A stretch of DNA of 43,008 nucleotides, from positions 7,699-50,706 of the forward strand of contig CACZUS010000014.1 in the NCBI GenBank assembly GCA_902784425.1, written 5' to 3'. The stretch is from an uncultured Bacteroidales bacterium. Lineage in GTDB: Bacteria; Bacteroidota; Bacteroidia; Bacteroidales; Paludibacteraceae. This document shows, piece after piece, positions 9,542-21,700 of this stretch. The notes under the pieces are model-generated. The model had not been told where the DNA came from, made no database searches, and saw only the letters and a list, made by a program, of their open reading frames with translations. Positions within the stretch are counted from its first letter, which is position 1. Each line of letters opens with the position of its first letter. A program made the position numbers and the translations under genes.

Positions 9542-10528
9542 ATGGCTAAAAGAAAACGTTCTAATTTTTCTGGATATTCGGGATTCTCAAGTAATTCGGG
9601 AATTTCGGGTCAAAGCCATTTTGAAAAATCAAATAATTCATTTAATTCAAATTCAAACGACAGAGGAGGGTACGATGGTATGAGTACGGTTGTGAACAAA
9701 GGTAAAATAATATTTTGGGTAGTTTTAACAGTTCTTATGTGCTTTGTTATATCCCAAAGTTGTACTACAATTGATTCTGGTTCGGTAGGAATCCGTTTCT
9801 ATAAGTGGTCGAGTGATAATGACAAGCATGGAGGTGTAATCGAAACATGTAAAGGTTGGGTATGGCATAACCCAATTACGCAGAGTGTGTTTGAATATCC
9901 TACCTATGTGCAACGTAAGACATACGAGCCATTCTCTGTAAATGCAAAAGATGCGAGTACCTTTACGATGGATCCAACCATTGCTTATCGTTTGAATCCT
10001 GATAAGGCTACTCAGGTGTTCGTAAAGTACAGAAGATCACTACATCAGATTGAGGAGGGATACATTAGAACTTGTATCTATGAGGCTTATCGTACATGTG
10101 CCAATCAATATACATCAGACTATCTGATGGCAAATCGTGGTGAGTTCGAGGCTGAAGTAAGAAAGAGATTGGAACAATCACTTTCAAACGAAGGATTTAT
10201 CGTAGAGGAGTTTACTTCTCAGATCACTCCTCCTAACTCATTGGCACAGGCTATCAATGCAAAAAACGAGGCAGTTCAGAATGCATTAAAGGCAGAAAAC
10301 AAGGTGAAAGAGGCAGAGGCTGAAGCTAAGATTCAGATTGCTAAGGCAGAGGGAGAGTCGAGAGCCTTGAAGATCAAGGGAGATGGTGAGGCTTATTACA
10401 ACCGTGTGGTAGCTCAATCACTCAATGATTTGTTGGTACGTCAGTATGCTATCGAGAAATGGGATGGCAAATTGCCAACCTATATGATGGGAGATAAAAA
10501 TTCAGTGCCTATTATTGGATTGAAATAA
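9542..10528 (+). CDS. SPFH/prohibitin-like (band 7) membrane protein
   Basis: The protein has 328 residues from the ATG at 9542; the promoter directly upstream fixes this start. A Ser/Asn/Gly-rich, positively charged N-terminus (residues 1-50) precedes one membrane helix (IIFWVVLTVLMCFVIS) with a Cys just behind it. The PHB/SPFH domain follows, with SVGIRFYKWS at its beginning and the family-typical Ala/Glu-rich helical segment near the end (KAEAEAKIQIAKAEGESRAL, then KIKGDGEA). Such proteins form large ring-like membrane scaffolds and often associate with proteases; no partner is encoded nearby. It may be co-transcribed with prfB, which starts 46 bases later, but a hairpin lies in between. 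Confidence 0.88.
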   Translation: MAKRKRSNFSGYSGFSSNSGISGQSHFEKSNNSFNSNSNDRGGYDGMSTVVNKGKIIFWVVLTVLMCFVISQSCTTIDSGSVGIRFYKWSSDNDKHGGVIETCKGWVWHNPITQSVFEYPTYVQRKTYEPFSVNAKDASTFTMDPTIAYRLNPDKATQVFVKYRRSLHQIEEGYIRTCIYEAYRTCANQYTSDYLMANRGEFEAEVRKRLEQSLSNEGFIVEEFTSQITPPNSLAQAINAKNEAVQNALKAENKVKEAEAEAKIQIAKAEGESRALKIKGDGEAYYNRVVAQSLNDLLVRQYAIEKWDGKLPTYMMGDKNSVPIIGLK

Positions 10529-10536
10529 TTAGTGAA

Positions 10537-10554
10537 GGTGAGTTCAGACTCACC
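10537..10554 (+). terminator. Hairpin between the SPFH gene and prfB
   Basis: A perfect 7-base stem GGTGAGT / ACTCACC with loop TCAG lies between the stop of the SPFH gene and the prfB start. The sequence after it (GTTTAAATAAA) is AT-rich but not a T run, so it is at most a partial terminator. Confidence 0.4.
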
Positions 10555-10574
10555 GTTTAAATAAAAATAGAAAA

Positions 10575-11688
10575 ATGATTACAATAGACCAACTGAAGAA
10601 TGTGTTGGAACGCACGGATGCGTTGAGGAGGTATCTTTGACGTCGATGCGAAATTAGTTCAAATCGAAGAAGAAGAGTTGCATACACAGGCTCCTGGCTT
10701 TTGGGACGACCAAAAGGCTGCGGAGAAGCAGATGAAGAAAATCAAGGACCTGAAGCGTTGGGTCGATGGATACAAGGAGGTGAAGGCTGCTTCCGATGAA
10801 TTACAACTTTCGTTTGATTTCTTCAAAGAAGAGGCTGTCAGTGAAGAAGAGGTGGATGCTGCATATAGTCATGCCATAGACCTAATCGAACGATTAGAGC
10901 TCCAAAATATGCTTCGAAAAGAGGAGGATAAGATGGGAGCTGTCCTGAAGATTGTTGCAGGTGCCGGTGGTACCGAAGCACAAGATTGGGGCGATATGCT
11001 GATGCGTATGTATCTTCGTTGGTGCGAAAACAAAGGATATAAAACAGAGATTGCCAACCTTTTGGAGGGTGATGAGGCTGGTATCAAGTCGGTCACCATC
11101 AAAGTGGAAGGCGACTATGCATACGGTTACTTGAAGAGCGAGAATGGCGTTCACCGTTTGGTGCGCGTCTCCCCATTCAATGCGCAGGGTAAGCGAATGA
11201 CTTCATTCACCTCTGTCTTTGTGGTGCCATTGGTGGATGATACCATCGAGATTGAGATCAATCCTGCGGGACTTTCATGGGATACTTTCCGTTCGAGTGG
11301 TGCCGGTGGTCAGAACGTCAACAAGGTGGAGTCGGGTGTGCGTTTGCATTATAAGTTCCACAACGTGTTGACCGATCAAGATGATGAAATCGTCATTGAA
11401 AATACGGAGACACGAGACCAACCTAAGAACAAGGAGAATGCACTCCGCTTGTTGAAATCACAACTGTACGAGATAGAGTTGGAAAAACGCCGTGCTGAGA
11501 CAGCTAAGATTGAAGCAGGGAAGAAGAAAATCGAGTGGGGGTCACAAATCCGTAGTTACGTCTTCGACGATCGCCGCGTGAAAGACCATCGTACCGATTA
11601 CCAAACTTCCAACGTACAAGCCGTGATGGATGGTGATTTGGATGCCTTCATCAAAGCCTATTTGATGGAGTTCGGTGGTGCCGATTGA
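10575..11688 (+). CDS. prfB: Peptide chain release factor 2, with programmed +1 frameshift
   Basis: RF2 ends translation at UGA and UAA. The gene starts at ATG 10575 and reads 21 codons (MITIDQLKNV to LRRYL) to an in-frame TGA at 10638-10640. After a +1 shift on CTT-T it continues as DVDAKLVQIEEEEL to the stop at 11686-11688, giving 370 residues, a normal RF2 length. The tripeptide that reads the stop codon is visible as SPF in VRVSPFNAQGKR, and the peptidyl-hydrolysis motif GGQ in SGAGGQNVNKVESG. The shift site makes RF2 adjust its own level: low RF2 lets the ribosome pause and slip. Its terminal stop is also TGA. Taking only the open frame from 10678 would lose the N-terminus. Confidence 0.97.
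10626..10641 (+). promoter_or_regulatory. prfB programmed +1 frameshift site
   Basis: The sequence AGGAGGTATCTTTGAC holds an internal Shine-Dalgarno-like AGGAGG, the slippery CTT and the TGA-C stop context, at exactly the spacing of the Escherichia coli site (AGGGGGTATCTTTGAC). An internal SD element is notable because genes of this phylum rarely use SD sequences to start translation. Confidence 0.95.
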
Positions 11689-11699
11689 TAAGAAAAATA

Positions 11700-11725
11700 G
11701 AAAGAGGGTCTAAGTACCCTCTTTC
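11700..11725 (+). terminator. Hairpin terminator after prfB
   Basis: A perfect 10-base stem GAAAGAGGGT / ACCCTCTTTC with a 6-base loop begins 12 bases after the prfB stop. No long T run follows, but position and stem strength fit a terminator. Confidence 0.65.
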
Positions 11726-11908
11726 ACCGATAAAATAGTTTTGTTTACTGAAAAGTATGTCATGAATTCCTCGCCAGTGAGTGAATTTTGATATATTTGC
11801 GACATAGAGAAAACCAGTGAGGGTACGATTATAGATTAATAGAAATTTATAAAAGTATCCTTTTTTATTATCTGAGAATTGAAGCAATTCTCCCTTAATT
11901 ATAACATC

Positions 11909-12502
11909 ATGAAACAAATTGCACTCATTATTTTATTTTCCCCATTGCTTCTACTTTTCTCGTGCGAGAGTGGATGTACGAATGGTATTGCCGTAGATGA
12001 AATGCAACAGGAGGAGATTCTGGGGGGATGGAAGATGTCAAAAATAAATTGTCAACTCGTCTATAATACCGCAGATCCATTAGCCTCTTTGATGCCTTTG
12101 CTGAAGAAGAAAATGCAGGAGAAATTGGAGGAGCGCATATCAGATGGCTCTATTCTGTTTCTTCAAGATACGGTTTACTACATTGAGACTCCCGCACCCG
12201 GTATCTCGTTCGTACGCGCTTATGGACATTATGAGATGAACAATCAACCACCCATTCTTTTTATGGAGAATACCCACTTGATTTGCGACTCGTATGCACC
12301 CTATTTCTACCTCAAGAAGGTTGATAATCAGATATGTCTTTACCTCACCCGTGAGGGGGCTCTTGCCATGGTGAAGGACGATGGCTCTATGAATGATTAT
12401 ATAGGACTGATTCAGAGTAAGATAGAAGATGCTCAGTTCGAGTTTTATCTCGAACCATATCATCTAGATTTTTATGATGAAATTATTCATTTGTATGATT
12501 GA
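11909..12502 (+). CDS. Putative lipoprotein, lipocalin-like in appearance
   Basis: The protein has 197 residues from the ATG at 11909. The signal peptide MKQIALIILFSPLLLLFSC makes Cys19 the likely lipidation site. The upstream in-frame codon near 11879 would put a hydrophilic extension before the signal peptide, so it is rejected. The mature part starts with an EEILGGWKMSKI motif, which resembles the opening Gly-x-Trp strand of lipocalin-like lipoproteins of Bacteroidales, and continues with alternating beta-type segments (DTVYYIE, YGHYEM, ICLYLTREG). A ligand cannot be named. The family assignment is tentative. It stands between prfB and the giant secreted protein, with an ordinary AT-rich gap on each side. 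Confidence 0.8.
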   Translation: MKQIALIILFSPLLLLFSCESGCTNGIAVDEMQQEEILGGWKMSKINCQLVYNTADPLASLMPLLKKKMQEKLEERISDGSILFLQDTVYYIETPAPGISFVRAYGHYEMNNQPPILFMENTHLICDSYAPYFYLKKVDNQICLYLTREGALAMVKDDGSMNDYIGLIQSKIEDAQFEFYLEPYHLDFYDEIIHLYD

Positions 12503-12616
12503 TTTTATGAAAATCGTCTTATAGGAATGATGAGAAACTTATCTCAGAATTGAAAAATCTACATGAAATCCTCAAATATTTTGCCGTAAATTAACACTTT
12601 TTAAAATATTATTTTT

Positions 12617-12624
12617 TATTTTTG
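12617..12624 (+). promoter_or_regulatory. Possible -7 box before the giant secreted protein gene
   Basis: TATTTTTG matches the Bacteroides -7 consensus TAnnTTTG in a very AT-rich stretch 105 bases before the gene. No clear TTG element lies at the right distance upstream, so support is limited. The remainder of the 226-base gap shows nothing else. Confidence 0.35.
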
Positions 12625-12728
12625 TCTGTTGAGTAATATAATTTAACTAATTGTGATGATATGGTTTTGGCAATGATTATGTTTTTACGTAGAGATTGTC
12701 AGAAGTGTATATAGATATAGTGTTAATT

Positions 12729-15700
12729 ATGACAAAGTTGCATAAAAAGTATTGTCTGTTTGCGTTGGGCATGGTAATGTCGGTTTCTGTCACATGGGCA
12801 AACCGTTTGACAGTTGGAAACGTAAACGCAACGTATAGTGATTTGGTAAGCGCAACAGATGCTGCGCTTTCTAATGATACAATTTTCCTAACCAGTGATG
12901 TAGAACTATCCTCTTCAATATCCTTGGCTAAGGATCTAACCATTCAGTCGGATAGTGGATATAGAATCATTAGAAAAAGTAAGAATTTGCCTGGAACCGT
13001 TAGTCCGACAATCTATGTGAACACAGAGACCTCGCTAGAGTTGATTAATATATGCCTTGACGCGAATAACGAGTCAAGCAATCATGAAAGTGCGTATTCT
13101 CATTTTGTGTCGGTCAATTCAGGTGCGACACTTCGAATGGATTACCGAACCTCCATTATCAATAGCACAAATGGTGCTGTGTTGAATGCACAGGGAACCG
13201 TTATTGGTGGTAGGGTGATGAATAACACTAGTTCAGAATCCTCTGTTGGTGTTATCTATGTCACGTCAGGTGGTTCATTGATTAACATGGTGATTACCTC
13301 CAACAAAGTGAGTAGGGGAATGGCCGTAGTGAAGATGAGTGGAGGCCGGATGATCAACTGCACTGTGGTGAACAATAATCAGAATAGTAATTCAGAACGT
13401 TATGCGGTTGATGTATCGGGAACGGATTGTAAAATATACAATAGCATCGTATTCAATAATAAAAGCAGCTTTATGGGCAATGAGCCCGACGTTCAGTATT
13501 CTTGCGTTGATAGTGATAGAATGATGAAGAACAACAACACAAATGGTGTGGGTAACATAAATGTAAGTCCTTGTTTGAATAGTGATTTAAGTCTGAAAAA
13601 AGCCTCTCCATGTGTGAATGCAGGTAACTCATCATACATCGAGGAGTATACGCAGGTGGATGCAGAGGGTAATCGTCGTATTCGCCTTTCTTCTGTTGAT
13701 ATGGGTGCTTACGAATATCAACCGGAATATGTTAGAGTCACTGATAATCGTGTTTCTTGTGGTGAACCTTTCGTATGGATTGATGGTAAAACATATACTG
13801 AAAGTACAAACACGCCAAGAGATACCATTGATGGTGGTGCGGATAGCGACACGATTGTGATATTAAACTTGCAATTCAAAGAGAGATCAGGTTTCTCTTC
13901 TGTCCCTTCCAGTGATTTGGTGAAGACAGGTTGTGAGGGCGATCCTTTCTTGTTCTCTTATACTCCAGCCGAGACAGATAGCTCTGTTTACAGATGGGTG
14001 GATGATTTGGGCAACTTGTTGGAAGAGGGTACTGAATTGTTGGGTCAAATAGAATCTGCCGACCAAAACTACTACTTGATATCCTCCCTCGAGGATGGTA
14101 CGTGTGCAGATACGTTGAAATATACTGCAAAGGTGAATCGAGACATCGAGTTGATAGCATACTCCTACGAGTTTAATTTTGATGCGGATGATGGATGTTT
14201 CTTGAGTGAAGTGGATCTATTCCCTCTTTACCCAGATCATGATGAATGCTTTGAATACGTAGATGAATATTTCTATTATCAGGTGAATGGACAAGGTGAG
14301 TGGATAGACCTTTGGGACGAGTCTTTCTTGGAGTATGTCGCTGATAGTACTTTAATCTATTGGAAAGTTCGACTTGAATTGGAGGACGGTGAATATGTTG
14401 AAAAGGTGATGGATGAACCAGAGGTTCTCCGTGTTCATGATGTCACATCTCCTCACTGGCTATATGATAGACTTATAAGAAACTTCTACATTGAAGTGTA
14501 TGATTCCATCACGGGTGTTGCCCATACGGATCAGGCAATCTATAATTTCATTTATGGCGTGGTGGATGACTGTACAGATGATCCTCAGATACTTTCCTCT
14601 TTGGATGGTGTCAACTTTGGTTCGGATCCATTCTATCTGAATGCCTTTGATGATACCTTTAAGGTGGTTTATTGGAGGGCTATCGATGAGGCAGGTAACT
14701 CAACCGACGACGTCGAGACTTATTTCTATATCAATAAAACTACTGAGGTGAATGGAAAGAATTATGCGATTGTTCGCGATACCTTCATTTGTGCAGAGGA
14801 TTTCCCATTTACGTGGCATGGTGCCGTATTCCCTCATAGTGGTGAATCTGCAGAGGTGGGTGCCGCTTATCTAACGGTGTATGCGGATAGCTCTTTCTTC
14901 AAAAAAGATTCCATCGTCTCTTCCGACCCAATCGTATGGCGTGACGGAAACACTTACGATAAAGACACCATTATTTATGACTATCGTGTACCTAATGTTG
15001 CTGGATGCGATAGCGTCTTCACATTGGAATACATAGTAAATCATCTCGACACCACCATTTGTATGGGTGAACTGCCTATCGTATGGCACGGACAGGAGTT
15101 CACACAAGATGGACAGACAATCGTTGTAGATGAAGAGCCTTACACAGTTCATGTGGATAGTTCATACTATGTTCTTGATAATATCATGCAAAAAGCTCCT
15201 TTCGTATGGCGTGATGGTAATGTATATACGAAAGATACAACAATCCTTGAGTACCATGTTGCTACAACTGGTAAATGTGATAGCATCTACTCATTGATTT
15301 ACGTGAATAACGCTGATACAATAGCACCGATCTTGGATTGTGATAATATATCGGCCAACGATAGAATCAAACCATTGTCGGATTCTATCTTTGGTATCGT
15401 CGAGTTCTCACTCTCTGCCTCCGACATCTTGTCGGCTGCTTCCGACAACCACTCTACTACTTTTACTACCTATGTTAGTGAGGATGGTAACTCATGGAGC
15501 GAGTTCACATCGGGCAACTATACATTGAATGCTTATTCAAATGCAGAGAAGACCCTTTGGTGGAAAGTGGTCGACGATTCTGAAAATGAATCGGCAGTCT
15601 GTTCTACCACCTACTCCATTGAACGTGCAACGGAGAAGAATGGTCAACTCTATGCCATCGTCCTTGATACACTCGTGTGTGCTGGTGACGCTCCATTGGT

Positions 15701-18700
15701 ATGGCACGGTCACACGTTCACCACTGATGGTGAATCTGCAACTTTGGGCGCTGCTCATTTGACCTTCCATATAGATAGCTCGTTCTTCCAAACGGAACGA
15801 ATTGTTTCTGAGAACCCTATCACATGGCGTGATGGTAACGTTTATGATGACGATATAGTCGTTTCTGATTTCCATGTGGCCAACGTTGGTACTTGCGATA
15901 GTGTCTTTACGTTGATCTTCACGATAGGAAGAGATACGGTTGCCCCTCTATTAGATTGCGACAACATATCTGTCAACAGTCGAATCCAACCATTGGTGGA
16001 TACTATTTCTGGAGAGGTGACGTTCACAATCCCTGCTTCGGATGTCTTGCCAGCTGCTTCGGATGATATCTCTTCTGAGTTGTCCCTTCAAGTGAGCGAC
16101 AACAATGTTGATTTCTACAATGGAGAAAATTATACAATCAGTTTAAATGCATACGCAGAAGATGCCAAAACCATTTGGTGGCGTGTAGCTGATGGGGCTA
16201 ACAACCTATCAGCATCCTGTCCTGTCACCTACTCGATAGAGCGTGCTTCAGAGAAGGATGGCGAAATGTATGCGGCTGTATTGGATACGTTCATCTGTAA
16301 AGATACTACGGGTGTTGAATGGCACGGATATATATTTAATGAGGATGGAGAAACAGTTGTTGTGGGTGCTGCACATCTCACCATGCATATTGGTGCTTCC
16401 TTAACACGAGAGGATACCCTTGTTGTCTGTGGTGATAGTATCCGTTGGATTGATGGTAACGTCTACTATTCTAATTGGGACGAATCTGCAACCTACGATC
16501 TTGTCTATCAAAAGGTAAATGGAGGTGGCAAATGCGACTCTACTATTAAAACACATTTGGTGGTTGTCCCTTATGGCGGAGGCGTCTCTAATGATACAAC
16601 CATCATTGAGGGTTGCGCATGGGATAAATCCTATATGTTTGGACACAAATTGGAAGGAGATCGTACCATATATAGATGGTATCTGAATGGAGAGTATCTG
16701 CCAAACTTGTATGGAAAGAAAACCCATGCTATGCAGTTGGATGGCTACGATAATCAAGCTTATATGGTAATTACGACCACACCAGAGGGATATTGTCCTG
16801 ATACCTCCATCTATTTAACACTTACCACTCATGATGTTGAGGCTGGTCTGATTAAATTGTTGGATTTTGAAGCTGGTGAAAATTGTAAAGCGAGAGTTCG
16901 TTTGAGAGATTATATGCCAGACTTTAACGACCACTGTTCGTTGGAGAAGATTGATACCGTATGTCTGTACAATCTTAATGGCGGTGACACCCTCGTGGCA
17001 GGTAAAAACGATTATTATGAGTTTGAGGATGGTGATCAGATTGTTTGGACGGTCGGTATCATGGCTCCAGATAGTTTCTCATACACTACTTCTAATGCGA
17101 ATTACCACCAAACTGTTAAGGTGACAGATCGTACTGCCCCTAAGGTTGACTCTTTGGGCATCTCTTATGGAAACAGAAGACAGAAAGTGACTGACACTAT
17201 AAATGGTGTGGTAGCATTCAATGTGCCGCTCTCTGATGTTATTGACCATGTGTCTGATAATTGTACCAATTCGGAAGACCTGGTTATTCAGTATGGCTCG
17301 GATACTTTGTCTATGCAAACGTTTAATGGGGCAACCTTCCAGTTGAATGCCTTCACACAACCTTCACTTCTTGTTTACTATACAGCTACTGATGCAGGTG
17401 GCAACATGATGATTGATTCTGTTTTGTATGAGGTGAAACGTGATGTGAAGATTGGTGCAGACTCTTTCGCATTGGCAATAGATACTGTTGTTTGTGCGAG
17501 CAGCTTCCCATACACTTGGCATGGGGCTGAGTTTACTTATAGCGGACAGTCCGCTGTTGTGGGTACCGTCCATCTGACAGTTGGCGTTGATAGCTCTTTC
17601 TATAAGGTGGAGAGTGTTGTTGCGTGCGACTCCTTTGTATGGCGTGATGGTAAGACCTATACAGAAAACACTCAATCGCCAGTCTATGTGGTTGAGAATG
17701 AAAATGGTTGCGATTCCGTCCTCACACTTCATTTGACAATCTTGAACAGTTCTACTCATTATGACACAGTTACTATCTGTGAAAGCGAACTCCCTTACGT
17801 ATGGGAAGGATATAGCATGATGGGTGATACGGTTATCCGTCTGACGAATAGCTTGTCTTGCGATTCCTTGGTAGGTTTGAAGTTGAATATCTTGCATTCT
17901 GTGACAGAAGATATCTACGAGACCGCTTGTGTTAGCTATACATTGAACGGAGAGACCTATACTGAGTCGGGCGATTACGAGCAACACTTTACCTCTCTGG
18001 TAACTGGTTGTGATTCAATTTTGACACTTCATTTAACAATTGCTCGTCCGGATACAGTGACCGAGACAGTGAACTTGTGTGAGAAACAGTTGCCGTATAT
18101 GTGGAATAACCTGGAGGTGACAGGAGATACAACTATCGTTCTTCACAATCAGCTTGGTTGTGACTCGATTGTTCGCTTGACTGTCAATATTCTTCCTGTG
18201 TTAACGGGTGAATTGACTGAGACAGCTTGTGTAAGTTATACCTACAATGGCATCACTTATACAGAGTCAGGTATCTATCAACAACAGTTTACATCTGAGG
18301 TAACAGGTTGCGATTCAATCTTAACATTGAACTTGACCATCTTGCAACCAACATACGGAAAAGACAGTATGGCAGTCTGTGAAACTCAGTTGCCGGTTGC
18401 TTGGAATGGTTACGATGTGATGGGTGATACGACAGTCACACTGCAAAATGTGAATGGTTGCGACTCTCTTGTATCGTTAAAGTTGACGATACTTCCGGTA
18501 GCTCATGAGACAGTTTTGATGACGGTTTGTTCTTCTCAATTGCCATTCGTTTGGAACGATATGGAGGTGACGAGTGATACATCTATCATTCTCTCTTCAG
18601 TAGCAGGTTGCGACTCTGTTGTGTCATTACAATTAACCGTTCTTCCTTATTTGGTTGAGACATTGTACGACACTGCATGTGTTAGCTATACTCTTAACGG

Positions 18701-21700
18701 AGAAACTTATACTGAGAGTGGTGTTTACGAACAACGTTTGCGCTCTACAGCAGAGTGTGATTCCGTCTTGACACTTCATCTTGTCATCAATCAGCCATCA
18801 GAATCAGAACAATATGAAACGGCATGTGAAAGCTATACATTCAATGACGTTACCTATACAGAAAGTGGTGATTATACAGATACTTTAGTCTCAGAAACCG
18901 GTTGTGATTCTATCGTCACATTACATTTGACGATTCAAAAACCTACTTATGGAGAAGAGACAATCTCTGTTTGTGCTCAATCATTACCATACCAGTGGAA
19001 TGACTTCAGTATCTATTCTGATACCATGGTTACGATTCAGAACAATGCAGGTTGTGACTCCATTGTCACCTTGACACTTGTCACCGTGCCTACCGCTATA
19101 GAAGTTGTTACAGATACGGCTTGTTCTGTCTACTCTTTGAATGGCGTTGTTTATCATGAGAGTGGAGTATTCCAACAGAAACTCACCTCTGTGGTGACAG
19201 GTTGTGATTCTATTGTACAATTGGATCTCACCATTCTTCAACCAACGGAAGGAACCGATTCTGTTACCACTTGTTCATCTCAATTGCCTATAGCATGGAA
19301 TGGTTATGAGGTGAGTCATGATACCACTATTATCATCGAAAATAGTTTTGGTTGTGACTCTATCCTGACATTGGCTTTGACAATCATCCCTGAGGTTCGT
19401 GAAATACTTTATGATACAGCATGTGGATCGTTGACCTACAATGGCGTGCTTTATACTCAGAGTGGTATCTATGAACAACATTTTGTTTCTGCGGTGACAG
19501 AATGCGATTCAGTCTTGGAACTCAATTTGACAATTCATCAAAGTGCCATTGCTTACGATACCATTACGCTATGTCGTGATCAGTTGCCATACGTATGGCA
19601 CGGACATAAGATTGAAAGCGATACCATGTTGTCAATTCAACGCGAAAATGGTTGTGACTCGGTTGTGAAGTTCACTATGAACATTCTTCCTGTCATGATC
19701 GAAAATATCTATGCAGTTGCTTGTGAACGATATCTGTTGAACGACTTCATCTATTTGGAGAGTGGTACGTATGATCAACGATTTGAATCAAAGATCACAG
19801 GTTGCGATTCTATCATTCGATTGAATCTGACAATTTTGAGTCCTACTTCAAGTTTGGAGAAGATAAATATTTGTGCCAACGAGCTTCCGTATGTATGGGA
19901 GGGTCATGAGATTGTAGGTGACACAGTACTTACCATCCCTAATATGGCAGGCTGTGACTCTACAGTCACCTTAAACTTAAATGTCTTCCCAATCCATACA
20001 ACGATTTTGTATGACACGACTTGTGGTGTCTACTCCTTCAATGGAACTTTATACAATGAAAGTGGTGTGTACGAACAACGTTTCACTTCCAATGTAACAG
20101 GATGCGACTCCATTGTGATACTTCACTTGACCGTTAGGAAGCCAACTTCCGGTTCGGATACCCTTACGATATGTGACAATGAACCATTTGCTTTGTGGAA
20201 CGGCTATCGCATTTATCAAGATACGACCGTCACACTTGTAAATAGTGTGGGCTGCGACTCAATTGTCTCTATTGCGTTGACAAGACTTCCGTCTTCGAAA
20301 ACTACATTGACCGAGACAGCATGTCTCTCTTATGAATGGAATGACTCAACCTATACGAAGAGTGGAATTTACCAGAGAACATTCGTTAACCAATTTGGTT
20401 GCGATTCGGTGGTAACCCTCAATTTGACGATATTGCAACCAACAGCCTCTTCATTCAGCGAAACAGCTGTTGCATTCTATGATTGGAATGATGAACTATA
20501 TGAGGCCTCTGGAACATACGTACAGACTTTGAAGGCTGCGAATGGTTGCGATTCTGTTGTGACGTTGAATTTGACTATTCTGCCAACTTTGGCGGAGATG
20601 GATACATTTACTTTTGTTGTATGTGAAAATGAAATGCCATACGAATGGAATGGCAATCTGTTGAACAAGAGCAAATCCATCTTCAATTTCAAGAATGAGT
20701 TGGGACAAGACTCTTTGGTGGTTGTCTACTTGGATATTCTTCCAGCAGTCATTACGCACGAGACAGCTGAGTCTTGCGATTCTTACAGTTGGCATGGTAA
20801 AGTATACCGTAGAAGTGGTGAGTATGTAGATACCCTAACCGCTGCTAATGGATGTGATAGTATATGCAACTTGAGTCTGACAATCTATACACGTACGGAG
20901 ACAAGAATTAACTTGGTAGCATGTAGTCAGGATTTGCCACTCTCTTGGAATGGCTATAGAATCAATTCTGATACAAGTTTCGTCTTGACTTCTTCTCATG
21001 GATGCGACTCCATTATCACAATTAAGTTGACGGTTCATGAGTCATATATTTTTGAGCCAGAAGTAATTTATACTTGCTTGGGTCAATATGAATGGAGAGG
21101 TAAGAATTATGAGAAAAACGGAATCTATTACGATACGTTGAGTACGGTGTATGGATGTGATTCTATATTCGCTATGCAATTGGTTGTAACGCCGTTGGAT
21201 ACGCTCTTCTTGACTGATACAGTTACGCTTGGTCTAGCCTATAAGAGAAACGAATTTGATATAGAGCCGGAAGCAGTGGGAATTGCACAATACAATAAGA
21301 AGATGACAACGGCAGATGGTTGCGACTTTATCATGCATCTTGATCTGAATGTATTGGAGCCAGATATCCATCTTGATTATATCACGGTTGAAGGCGGTAC
21401 CGTTTTGTATCAAGGAGACAAGTCCCTCGGAAGCCGATTCTGCTCATCAAACGAATTTACTTTGAGTTATAAGATCTCAGGAGGAGAAGCATCCACTTAT
21501 ATCGTATTCTATGATAACCATGCAGTGGAACAAGGATTTGAACCTGTGTTGGGAACTCTTGATGAGCAAGAGGGTAGCCTGACGCTTTCTATGCCATCCA
21601 ATGCAGAGCCAGGTACCTACACCGTCTATATGCAGGTGTTGGGATCATATAAAAAGAGCGAATTGTTGAGTGCATCTATCATTGTGGGTATGGATTCTAA

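Noticed and set aside
10575-10640. prfB as a pseudogene or sequencing error because of the in-frame TGA
   Set aside because: The TGA sits in a perfect RF2 frameshift site, and both sides code for well conserved RF2 sequence.
17364-17987. Long minus-strand frames inside the giant repeat gene (also at 15537 and 20496)
   Set aside because: They mirror the repeated coding sequence, lack starts with promoters or RBS, and look like no protein family.
17617-21360. CRISPR-like array because of regular GGTTGCGATTC recurrence every ~150 bases
   Set aside because: The repeats are codons of GCDS in one open frame, vary synonymously and have no spacer structure.
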